This document shows, in pieces, positions 1 through 5,657 of a DNA stretch of 7,244 nt. Source of the DNA: JAUREX01 sp044356825 (GTDB lineage Bacteria > Pseudomonadota > Alphaproteobacteria > Rhodobacterales > Rhodobacteraceae); assembly GCA_044356825.1 (NCBI GenBank), contig JBIKVM010000149.1:1-7244 (forward strand), given 5' to 3'. Positions within the stretch are counted from its first letter, which is position 1; every line of letters starts with the position of its first letter. The position numbers were made by a program, and so were the translations under genes. The notes beneath the pieces are model-generated. The model did no database searches. It was not told where the DNA came from and saw only the letters and a program-made list of their open reading frames with translations.

Positions 1-1446
1 GTCGAACTCGGCGTTCGCGAAGGCGCTCTCGTTCCAGGCGACGCCCGACTTGTAGGCGAGCGCGAGCACCTGCACCCCGAGCGGGCGCATGTTCCACTCG
101 GTCGCCGACCACGGATACTTCGTCCAGTCGTTCCAGAAGGTCGAGCCGGGAAGGACCGTGCGCTTGACGTTGATGCCCGCGTCGCGGCACTGGGCTGCTA
201 CCGCGTTGCAGGTCGCGGCCTGCCAGTCGTCATCGAGCGAGATGAGCTCGAACTCGTGGCTGCCCATGCCCGCCTCGTCGATCAGTGCCTTGGCCTTGGC
301 CGGATCGACGACGAGCGGCGGCAGCGGCGCGTATTCGGGGTGGATCGGGCAGACATGGTGGTTCTCGGCCGGCGAGCCGCGGCCGCCGAAGCCCAGTTCG
401 AGCACGATCGCGTTGTCGACCGCCATCTGGAGCGCGTTGCGCACACGCACGTCCTTGTAGTCCGCCGCGTCCTGGTTGAAGCGCACGGCAAGGGTCGCGG
501 ATGTCACGGCCTCGGAGACGGACCAGCCGATGGCGTCGAACGCATCGACGAAGTCGCCGGCGGTGCGGTAGGTCGCGTCGATTTCGCCCGAGCCGGCCGC
601 GGCCAGAACGGCGGCCGAGTCGGTGCCAAGGTCGATGTAGTCGATCTTGTCGAGCCACGGCCCGCCATAGACCGCGGTGCCCCACCAGGTGTGGTTGGCA
701 TTGCGTACAAGGGTCTGGCGGCGGCCAACCTCGTTCGTCTCGGGCAGGTAGGGGCCCGTGCCGACCGGGTTCGCGGCGGGGTCGCCGCCATCATAGGCGC
801 GGTGCACGACCGCGGCCGGATAGTCGGCCATGCCGACGATGATCGCGATGTCGGGGCTCGAGAGGCTGAGCTTCACGGTGGTGGCGTCAACGACGGTGAC
901 GGCGCCTTCGCGCATCTTGTTGGTCGCGGAATCGACAAGTGCCGCCATCCGCGAGGCCATCGAGTTGCCCTCGACCGTGCCATCGCACCACCGCTCGAGG
1001 TTGAAGACCACGTCATCGGTGGTGAAATCGTCGCCGTTGTTCCACTTCACGCCCTGGCGGATGCGGATGAGGTATTCGGTCGCGTCGGCGTTCGCTTCCC
1101 AGCTTTCGAGCAGCATGCCGCGCAGCGAGCCGTCGGCGTTGTATTCGACCATGTAGTCGAGCCAGCCGCGGCAGAAGTTCGCGAGCTCCGACCAATCCCA
1201 CAGGCGCGGATCCTTCAGCGCGCGGGTCTCCATGTTCATGCGCAGCGTTCCGCCGGCAACCGGCGTCTGCGCTTCGGCCATGGGCGCGCCGAGGCCCAGC
1301 AGGCCGTAGGCGAGCGGCGTCGCGACGCCAAGCGCCGTCGCGCGCGTCAGGAACTCGCGCCGGCTCAGCAGGCCCTTGTCGCACTCGGCGGCAAAAAGCC
1401 GCGCCGCAGGGTGGATCGCGCGGGTCGTCGGGCTGTGCAGTGTCAT
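1..1446 (-). CDS. ABC transporter substrate-binding protein, peptide/nickel type (SBP family 5), Tat-exported, 3' end cut by window edge
   Basis: The reading frame is open from an ATG at 1446-1444 to the left edge, giving 482 residues without a stop. Family members are usually 500-550 residues, so only the C-terminal tail is missing. The N-terminus has a twin-arginine signal: SRREFL with R29-R30, a hydrophobic stretch at about 37-55, and likely cleavage after AEA at 57-59. Family 5 hallmarks follow: GVKWNNGDDFTTDDVVFN at about 132-149, NPVGTGPY at 226-233, and the late block DVRVRNALQMAVDN at 332-345. The protein should bind a peptide or similar solute in the periplasm and deliver it to an inner-membrane ABC permease. 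The ligand cannot be read from the sequence. It lies 87 nt downstream of miaA on the same strand. The permease and ATPase genes are probably left of the window (inference). GGGAGAGG lies just upstream of the ATG. The family call is firm. Confidence 0.93.
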   Translation of the reverse strand, partial: MTLHSPTTRAIHPAARLFAAECDKGLLSRREFLTRATALGVATPLAYGLLGLGAPMAEAQTPVAGGTLRMNMETRALKDPRLWDWSELANFCRGWLDYMVEYNADGSLRGMLLESWEANADATEYLIRIRQGVKWNNGDDFTTDDVVFNLERWCDGTVEGNSMASRMAALVDSATNKMREGAVTVVDATTVKLSLSSPDIAIIVGMADYPAAVVHRAYDGGDPAANPVGTGPYLPETNEVGRRQTLVRNANHTWWGTAVYGGPWLDKIDYIDLGTDSAAVLAAAGSGEIDATYRTAGDFVDAFDAIGWSVSEAVTSATLAVRFNQDAADYKDVRVRNALQMAVDNAIVLELGFGGRGSPAENHHVCPIHPEYAPLPPLVVDPAKAKALIDEAGMGSHEFELISLDDDWQAATCNAVAAQCRDAGINVKRTVLPGSTFWNDWTKYPWSATEWNMRPLGVQVLALAYKSGVAWNESAFANAEFD

Positions 1447-1450
1447 TTTA

Positions 1451-1458
1451 CCTCTCCC
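1451..1458 (-). promoter_or_regulatory. Ribosome binding site of the substrate-binding protein gene
   Basis: On the minus strand GGGAGAGG is followed by TAAA and the ATG at 1446. It supports this start for a gene whose Tat signal has a long (28-residue) n-region. There is no other in-frame Met ahead of the twin-arginine motif. Confidence 0.7.
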
Positions 1459-1524
1459 GTTCAGGACGAACATGTTGCGGGTGCGGACGCGCGCCCTGTT
1501 TCCGGACCGCCCCACACGACAGCA

Positions 1525-1542
1525 GCGGATCCCTCAATCCGC
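1525..1542 (-). repeat. Inverted repeat (6-bp stem, 6-nt loop) spanning the miaA stop codon
   Basis: GCGGAT at 1525-1530 and ATCCGC at 1537-1542 form a perfect 6-bp stem. The miaA TGA (1536-1534) lies in the loop. On the minus strand the stem is followed by TGCTGTCG with no T-run, so it is not a convincing intrinsic terminator. It would fall near the 5' end of the leader if the candidate promoter at 1550-1580 is used. A stem this short can arise by chance in GC-rich DNA. Confidence 0.35.
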
Positions 1543-2589
1543 GTCTTTGCATTTACGCCCGTTCCCGGGCCGTCCGTCAATGCCGGGTTTCGACGCTTGG
1601 GGTGGTTTTTGCGACCTTGCGGCCCGCCCGGCCCCCCGCGTCGGCCCCGCGTCGGCCCCGCGGCCGCCCTCGACCGCGCCACCGAGCACGAGGCGCGGCC
1701 AGTCGCCGAGACGGTTGCGCGCCCATGTCCGCTGGCGCTTGGCATAGGCGCGCGTCGCGCCCTGCGCCGCCGCAATGGCTGATTCCAGGGTGGTCGCACC
1801 CCGAACATGGGCGACGAATTCGGCGGCGCCGATCGCACGCGACGACGGCAGCGTCGGATCCCAGTCGGGCAGGGCGCGCGCGGCCTCCTCGAGGGCCCCC
1901 TCCGCGGCCATCGCCGCGACGCGCGCGTCGATACGTCGCGCAAGATCGGCGGGTGGCCGTTCGATCACGCAGGCGGTTGCGCGTCCGGGCGGCAGGATCG
2001 GGGGCGGCGTCGCGGCCTGCCAGAGCGCAAGCCCGCGGCCGGTCGCGGCCAGTACCTCCCACGCGCGCTGCAGCCGCGCCGGATTGCGCCGGTCGATGCG
2101 CGCCGCCGTCGCGGCGTCGAGGTCGGCCAGCAGGCCCTCGGCGCCAGCCTCGGCCAGCCGCCGGATCGAGGCAGCGCGGATCTCGGGCGGGATCGGCGGG
2201 ATCTCGACCAGCCCCTCGGTCAGGGCGGTGAAGTAAAGACCCGTGCCCCCGACGATCACCGCCCCGGGATGGAGCGCGATGATCTCCGCCACCGCCCGCA
2301 GCCAATGCCCGACCGACCACGATTCGCGCGCGCCGACATGGCCGTAGAGCAGGTGCGGCGCGGCCGCTTCGTCCTCGGCGGTCGGGCGGGCGGTCAGGAT
2401 GCGCCAGCGCGCATAGACCTGCAGCGCGTCGGCGTTGACGACGACGCGCCCCTGCGCGCGGGCCAAAGCCAGTGCCAGCGCCGACTTGCCCGAGGCGGTC
2501 GGCCCCGCGATCAGAACCGGCCGGTCGCGCGGCGCCTGCGCGAGCAGCGCGGGCAGGGCAGGGGCCGGGGCACCGGCGGGCGTGGTCAT
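1534..2589 (-). CDS. miaA: tRNA dimethylallyltransferase (tRNA delta(2)-isopentenylpyrophosphate transferase)
   Basis: MiaA transfers a dimethylallyl group from DMAPP to N6 of A37 in tRNAs reading UNN codons, a cytoplasmic modification that supports accurate decoding. Visible motifs are the P-loop GPTASGKS (29-36), NADALQVYA (52-60, with the catalytic Asp of the DSxQVY motif), GGTGLY (114-119), RNPARLQRAWEV (168-179), AIGAAEF (252-258) and the C-terminal AYAKRQRTWARNR (281-293). The family usually ends soon after that last block at about 290-315 residues. This protein has 351, with a low-complexity tail rich in Gly, Ala and Arg. I chose ATG 2589, which has GGGAAG seven nt upstream. An in-frame ATG at 2646 would add 19 residues but lacks a good ribosome site. 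The gene is divergent from pyrH. Its substrate DMAPP comes from the pathway that Dxr, encoded nearby, commits to. Confidence 0.95.
   Translation of the reverse strand: MTTPAGAPAPALPALLAQAPRDRPVLIAGPTASGKSALALALARAQGRVVVNADALQVYARWRILTARPTAEDEAAAPHLLYGHVGARESWSVGHWLRAVAEIIALHPGAVIVGGTGLYFTALTEGLVEIPPIPPEIRAASIRRLAEAGAEGLLADLDAATAARIDRRNPARLQRAWEVLAATGRGLALWQAATPPPILPPGRATACVIERPPADLARRIDARVAAMAAEGALEEAARALPDWDPTLPSSRAIGAAEFVAHVRGATTLESAIAAAQGATRAYAKRQRTWARNRLGDWPRLVLGGAVEGGRGADAGPTRGAGRAARSQKPPQASKPGIDGRPGNGRKCKDAD
1550..1580 (-). promoter_or_regulatory. Candidate promoter for the substrate-binding protein gene, inside the miaA 3' end
   Basis: Reading the minus strand, TTGACG (1580-1575, five of six matches to the sigma-70 -35 box) is followed by a weak -10: TAAATG (1555-1550, 19-bp spacer) or GTAAAT (1556-1551, 18-bp spacer). 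The spacer contains a dyad, GCCCG-TTCC-CGGGC (1557-1570). Transcription would start about 95-100 nt before the ATG at 1446. The -10 is poor and the -35 match could be chance. No experimental evidence is available. Confidence 0.35.
1638..1659. repeat. 11-bp tandem duplication in the 3' end of miaA
   Basis: GCGTCGGCCCC occurs twice in tandem (1638-1648 and 1649-1659), followed by a further GCG. Eleven is not a multiple of three, so gain or loss of one copy shifts the miaA frame. With one copy, translation would end at a TGA at about 1577-1579, roughly 18 residues earlier and with a different tail. The repeat lies after the last conserved MiaA block. Confidence 0.75.
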
Positions 2590-2596
2590 GCGCTTT

Positions 2597-2602
2597 CTTC
2601 CC
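2597..2602 (-). promoter_or_regulatory. Ribosome binding site deciding the miaA start
   Basis: GGGAAG on the minus strand lies seven nt before the ATG at 2589. The alternative ATG at 2646 is preceded only by GGGCGCAAA. This favours the shorter protein, which also begins nearer the P-loop as in other MiaA proteins. Confidence 0.55.
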
Positions 2603-2614
2603 GAGGCGGCGGTT

Positions 2615-2632
2615 CTGCCGTTGATCCGGCAG
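2615..2632. repeat. Dyad CTGCCG-N6-CGGCAG in the miaA/pyrH intergenic region
   Basis: CTGCCG (2615-2620) and CGGCAG (2627-2632) are perfect inverted copies around TTGATC. It could be an operator, or a small hairpin in the miaA leader 26-43 nt before the ATG. A six-base arm is short, so chance is possible. Confidence 0.45.
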
Positions 2633-2635
2633 CGG

Positions 2636-2652
2636 TTTTGCGACATTTTGCG
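2636..2652. repeat. Direct repeat TTTTGCG, 10-bp phase
   Basis: TTTTGCG occurs at 2636-2642 and 2646-2652, exactly 10 bp apart, which is one helical turn. It sits in the only AT-rich part of the divergent region, 60-76 bp before pyrH. Helically phased direct repeats are typical of protein binding sites, but the binding protein cannot be named. Confidence 0.45.
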
Positions 2653-2702
2653 CCCGAGTTACAGACCGCCCCCGCGCCGTCCCGGCGCATCGCGCACCCG
2701 AC

Positions 2703-2706
2703 AGGA
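2703..2706 (+). promoter_or_regulatory. Ribosome binding site of pyrH
   Basis: AGGA ends five nt before the ATG at 2712. It decides for the longer PyrH with an Ala/Pro-rich leader. The next in-frame ATG (2775) would remove the Tyr-Arg-Arg that precedes the first beta strand in most PyrH proteins. Confidence 0.7.
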
Positions 2707-2711
2707 TATCC

Positions 2712-3464
2712 ATGCCCAGTTCCGCCCCCGCCCCCACCCCGCGCGCCCCGGCCGCGCGCCTCTATCGGCGGGTCATGCTGAAGATCTCGGGCGAGGCGCT
2801 GATGGGCGACCAGGGCTTCGGGCTGCATCCCCCCACCGTCCAGCGCATCGCGGCCGAGGTGAAATCGGTCCACGACATGGGCGTTGAGATCTGCATGGTC
2901 ATCGGCGGCGGCAACATCTTTCGCGGCCTCCAGGGCAGCGCGCAGGGGATGGAGCGCACGACCGCCGACTACATGGGAATGCTCGCGACCGTGATGAACG
3001 CGCTCGCGATGCAGGCGAGCCTCGAGGCGCTCGGCGTCTTCACCCGCGTCATCTCGGCCATCCCGATGGACCAGATCTGCGAGCCCTACATCCGCCGCCG
3101 CGCCGTGCGCCACCTGGAGAAGGGGCGCGTGTGCATCTTCGCCGCGGGCACCGGCAACCCCTATTTCACGACCGACACGGCCGCGACGTTGCGCGCCAAC
3201 GAAATGGCCTGCGAGGCGATCTTCAAGGGCACGAAGGTCGATGGCGTCTACGACAAGGACCCCAAGAAGCACGCCGACGCGCGCCGCTACGACGATGTGA
3301 CCTATGACGAGGTGCTGCAGAAGCATCTCGGCGTCATGGATGCCTCGGCGATCGCGCTGGCCCGCGACAACAACCTGCCGATCATCGTCTTCTCGCTCGA
3401 CGAACCCGGCGGCTTCCGCGGCATCCTGCAGGGCGAGGGGACCTACACGCGCGTTCACGGCTGA
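2712..3464 (+). CDS. pyrH: UMP kinase (uridylate kinase)
   Basis: PyrH phosphorylates UMP to UDP using ATP, a cytoplasmic step feeding RNA, DNA and UDP-sugar synthesis. It belongs to the amino acid kinase fold, unlike eukaryotic UMP kinases. Visible motifs are LKISGEALMG (23-32, ATP site), GGGNIFRG (65-72), the DYMGMLATVMNA segment (87-98, UMP site), GTGNPYFTTDTAA (146-158), KVDGVYDKDPKK (175-186) and the C-terminal DNNLPIIVF (219-227). The protein has 250 residues against a usual 235-245. The excess is an Ala/Pro-rich N-terminal leader of about 17 residues. It is the first gene of the plus-strand operon, with frr starting 30 nt after its TGA. In many bacteria tsf lies directly before pyrH; here miaA, on the other strand, takes that place. 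Identification is secure. Confidence 0.98.
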   Translation: MPSSAPAPTPRAPAARLYRRVMLKISGEALMGDQGFGLHPPTVQRIAAEVKSVHDMGVEICMVIGGGNIFRGLQGSAQGMERTTADYMGMLATVMNALAMQASLEALGVFTRVISAIPMDQICEPYIRRRAVRHLEKGRVCIFAAGTGNPYFTTDTAATLRANEMACEAIFKGTKVDGVYDKDPKKHADARRYDDVTYDEVLQKHLGVMDASAIALARDNNLPIIVFSLDEPGGFRGILQGEGTYTRVHG

Positions 3465-3494
3465 TCCGAACCGACCACAGGGCAGAGCAAGGGC

Positions 3495-4058
3495 ATGGCT
3501 GACGATACCGACTTCGATCTCGACGACCTCCAGCGGCGCATGGATGGCGCCGTCGCCGCGCTGCGCACCGAGCTTGCCTCGCTGCGCACCGGTCGCGCCT
3601 CGGCCTCGATGCTCGAACCTATCCAGGTCGAGGCCTACGGGCAGATGACGCCCATCAACCAGCTTGGCACCGTCAACGTGCCCGAGCCGCGGATGGTGAC
3701 GATCAACGTCTGGGACCGCGGCATGATCGGCAAGGTCGAGAAGGCGATCCGCGAATCGGGCCTCGGCATCAATCCGCAGACGAACGGCCCCATCATCATG
3801 CTGCCCATCCCCGAGCTGAACGAGGAGCGGCGGCGCGAACTGACCAAGGTCGCGGGGCAATATGCCGAGCACGCCCGCGTCGCGGTGCGCAACGTGCGGC
3901 GCGACGGTATGGACCGGCTGAAGCGCGCCAAGGCCGCCGGCATGCCCGAGGACGACCAGAAGCTCTGGGCCGACGAGATCCAGGAGCTGACCGACCGGAT
4001 GATTGCCCTGATCGACAAGACGCTCGAGGGCAAGCAGCAGGAAATCATGCACGTCTGA
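3495..4058 (+). CDS. frr: Ribosome recycling factor
   Basis: With EF-G, RRF splits the post-termination ribosome into subunits so it can start again; the protein is a cytoplasmic tRNA mimic. Its 187 residues match the family's usual 185-187. The N-terminal half of the three-helix bundle shows LRTELASLRTGRAS (23-36). The small domain contains PINQLGTVNVPEPRM (53-67) and GPIIMLPIPELNEERR (98-113). The second half of the bundle carries the conserved RNVRRD (132-137). The start is fixed by the typical MADDTDFDLDDLQRRM opening. The Shine-Dalgarno is weak: GGCAGAG at 3481-3487, seven nt before the ATG. The gene is second in the operon, 30 nt after pyrH, a pairing conserved across bacteria. Nothing is missing or odd. 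Confidence 0.98.
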   Translation: MADDTDFDLDDLQRRMDGAVAALRTELASLRTGRASASMLEPIQVEAYGQMTPINQLGTVNVPEPRMVTINVWDRGMIGKVEKAIRESGLGINPQTNGPIIMLPIPELNEERRRELTKVAGQYAEHARVAVRNVRRDGMDRLKRAKAAGMPEDDQKLWADEIQELTDRMIALIDKTLEGKQQEIMHV

Positions 4059-4071
4059 CCATTTGAGCACG

Positions 4072-4077
4072 AAAGGA
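4072..4077 (+). promoter_or_regulatory. Ribosome binding site deciding a TTG start for uppS
   Basis: AAAGGA lies eight nt before TTG at 4086. It is the best-spaced ribosome site among the later genes of the operon. The first in-frame ATG (4152) is the Met of the catalytic MDGNGRW motif and would remove the first beta strand, so the TTG is the sensible start. Confidence 0.75.
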
Positions 4078-4085
4078 CGGCCGAC

Positions 4086-4829
4086 TTGGCCATTGCATCG
4101 CCCGACCCCGCCCACCCCGGACGCGCCGGCCCGCAGCACGTCGCGATCATCATGGACGGCAACGGCCGCTGGGCGACCAACCGCGGCCTGCCGCGCCTTG
4201 TCGGCCACCGGCGCGGGGCCGAGCGCGTGCGCGCCATCGTCGCCGCGGCGCCGGGGCTCGGGATCCGCTGGCTCACGCTCTATGCCTTCTCGACCGAGAA
4301 CTGGAAGCGCTCGACCGAAGAGGTCATCGGCCTCATGGCGCTTTTCGCCCGCTACATCGAGCGCGAGGCCGACCGGCTGTCGGCCAACGGCGTGCGGTTG
4401 CGCTTCATCGGCGACCGCGCGCGGCTCGATCCGCGGCTGCAGGCGCTGATGGCGGGGATCGAGGCGCGCACGGCCGCCAACACGCTGCTGAACCTGACGG
4501 TCGCGGTGAACTATGGCGGCCGGGACGAGATCCTGCGCGCCGCGCGCACGCTCGCCGAGGCCGCCCGGCGGGGCGATGTCGCGCCTGGCGCCATCACCGA
4601 GGCCGATCTGGTGCGCGCGCTCGACACCGCCGATCTGCCCGACCCCGACCTCGTGATCCGCACCTCGGGCGAGATGCGCGTCTCGAACTTCCTGCCCTGG
4701 CAGGCCGCCTATGCCGAATACGACTTCTCGCCCGTCCTGTGGCCCGACTTCCTGCCTGCCCATCTGGCCGAGATCATGGCCCGCTTCGGGCTGCGCGAGC
4801 GGCGCTTCGGGGCGGTTGCGGCGGTCTAG
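4086..4829 (+). CDS. uppS: Undecaprenyl diphosphate synthase (cis-prenyltransferase, TTG start)
   Basis: UppS adds eight isopentenyl units in cis to farnesyl diphosphate to give C55 undecaprenyl diphosphate, the carrier lipid for peptidoglycan and surface polysaccharides. It acts in the cytoplasm at the membrane. All family blocks are present: MDGNGRWA (23-30; D24 is the catalytic Asp), GHRRGAERVR (40-49), YAFSTENWKR (66-75), RFIGD (106-110), NYGGRDEI (142-149), and RTSGEMRVSNF (192-202) followed by the YAE Glu at 211. The arginines and glutamates that bind IPP and Mg are therefore intact. Length is 247 residues, within the usual 230-255. The start is TTG, chosen from a well-placed AAAGGA. 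The stop TAG is three nt before cdsA, suggesting translational coupling. Dxr, two genes on, supplies the same pathway. The trans-acting IspA family is excluded by the lack of DDxxD. Confidence 0.97.
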   Translation: MAIASPDPAHPGRAGPQHVAIIMDGNGRWATNRGLPRLVGHRRGAERVRAIVAAAPGLGIRWLTLYAFSTENWKRSTEEVIGLMALFARYIEREADRLSANGVRLRFIGDRARLDPRLQALMAGIEARTAANTLLNLTVAVNYGGRDEILRAARTLAEAARRGDVAPGAITEADLVRALDTADLPDPDLVIRTSGEMRVSNFLPWQAAYAEYDFSPVLWPDFLPAHLAEIMARFGLRERRFGAVAAV

Positions 4830-4832
4830 GGC

Positions 4833-5654
4833 ATGATCCGCGGCCGCTTTGGCGATCTGGGGCCGCGGCTCGGCTCGGCGCTCGTGCTCGTCGCCATCGG
4901 CGCGCTCGACCTGTGGCTCGGGGGGGCGTGGTTTCTCGTGCTCGTCGCGCTCATCGTCGGGGCGATGCTGTGGGAGCTTGCCCATCTCGTGCATCCCGCG
5001 CAACGCGCCCCGGCCCGCGCCGCCATGGGCCTTGCGGGGGCGAGCGCGGTCGTCTCGGGCGCGCTCACGGCGCCTGCCGTGCTGGCGGTCCCGCTCGCGG
5101 CGCTGCTGCCTGCGCTGGTGGCCCTCGCGGCGCTGCCGGCGGGGCGGCGCGTCTTTACCCTTTACGGCAGCCTTGCCGTGCTCGCGGGGCTGTCGTTGTG
5201 GAGTGTGCGCTCGGCGCCGGGGGGCGACGGGCTGGGCTGGACGCTCTGGCTCATCGCCGTGGTGGTGGCCTCGGACGTGGGCGGCTATTTCGTCGGCCGC
5301 ATCGCGGGCGGACCCAAGTTCTGGCCGCGCATCAGCCCGAGCAAGACCTGGTCGGGCACGCTCGCGGGTTGGGTCGGGGGCGCGCTCGTGGGCGGCGCGG
5401 GCGCGGCCATGCTCGGCGTCACGGGCGGGGGCCTCGCGCTCGCCACGCTGCTTGCGGTGGTGCTGGCCTGCGCCGCGCAGGCGGGCGATCTGTGGGAGAG
5501 CGCGCTGAAGCGCCGCGCCGGGGTCAAGGACAGCTCGAACCTCATCCCCGGGCATGGGGGCGTGATGGACCGCTTCGACGGCATGATCGGAGCGGCCGCG
5601 CTCATGGGGGCGGTTGCCCTCGTCACCGGCTTTCCGCTGCGGATCGCGGGGTAG
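4833..5654 (+). CDS. cdsA: Phosphatidate cytidylyltransferase (CDP-diglyceride synthase)
   Basis: CdsA makes CDP-diacylglycerol from phosphatidic acid and CTP in the inner membrane; this is the branch point for phosphatidylglycerol, cardiolipin and phosphatidylserine or phosphatidylethanolamine. Its 273 residues are largely hydrophobic, with about eight membrane segments (roughly 14-34, 36-50, 64-80, 82-101, 107-124, 137-153, 175-197 and 200-217) and another at 250-268. The CDS signature is complete near the C-terminus: SALKRRAGVKD (223-233), then GHGG (240-243) and DRFD (246-249). Upstream are the conserved ASDVGGYFVGR (146-156), SPSKTW (168-173) and AGDLWES (217-223). The first 12 residues are polar and Arg-containing, as expected for a cytoplasmic N-terminus. 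The gene starts three nt after the uppS TAG. AGGG overlapping that stop is too close to the ATG to be a good independent ribosome site, so coupled translation is likely. Confidence 0.97.
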   Translation: MIRGRFGDLGPRLGSALVLVAIGALDLWLGGAWFLVLVALIVGAMLWELAHLVHPAQRAPARAAMGLAGASAVVSGALTAPAVLAVPLAALLPALVALAALPAGRRVFTLYGSLAVLAGLSLWSVRSAPGGDGLGWTLWLIAVVVASDVGGYFVGRIAGGPKFWPRISPSKTWSGTLAGWVGGALVGGAGAAMLGVTGGGLALATLLAVVLACAAQAGDLWESALKRRAGVKDSSNLIPGHGGVMDRFDGMIGAAALMGAVALVTGFPLRIAG

Positions 5655-5657
5655 GGG

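Larger units (their letters stand above)
2590..2711. promoter_or_regulatory. Divergent intergenic control region between miaA and pyrH
   Basis: This 122-bp stretch should hold promoters for both miaA and the pyrH-frr-uppS-cdsA-dxr-rseP operon, because no gene lies upstream of pyrH on its strand here. I could not find convincing -35/-10 pairs on either strand. It contains a dyad (2615-2632) and a direct repeat (2636-2652), listed separately. The only relatively AT-rich part is about 2636-2665. Confidence 0.6.

Noticed and set aside
1525..1542. Intrinsic terminator for miaA
   Set aside because: The stem is only 6 bp and no T-run follows on the minus strand, so I list it as an inverted repeat only.
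256..1782. A 508-codon plus-strand frame opposite the binding-protein gene
   Set aside because: It is antisense to a frame with clear family 5 binding-protein motifs and a Tat signal. No known domain is visible in it, and it crosses the miaA 3' end without reason.
2590..2646. Upstream ATG of miaA (2646) giving 370 residues
   Set aside because: It lacks a good ribosome site, while ATG 2589 has GGGAAG at seven nt. The extra residues contain no conserved MiaA sequence. It is kept only as an alternative.
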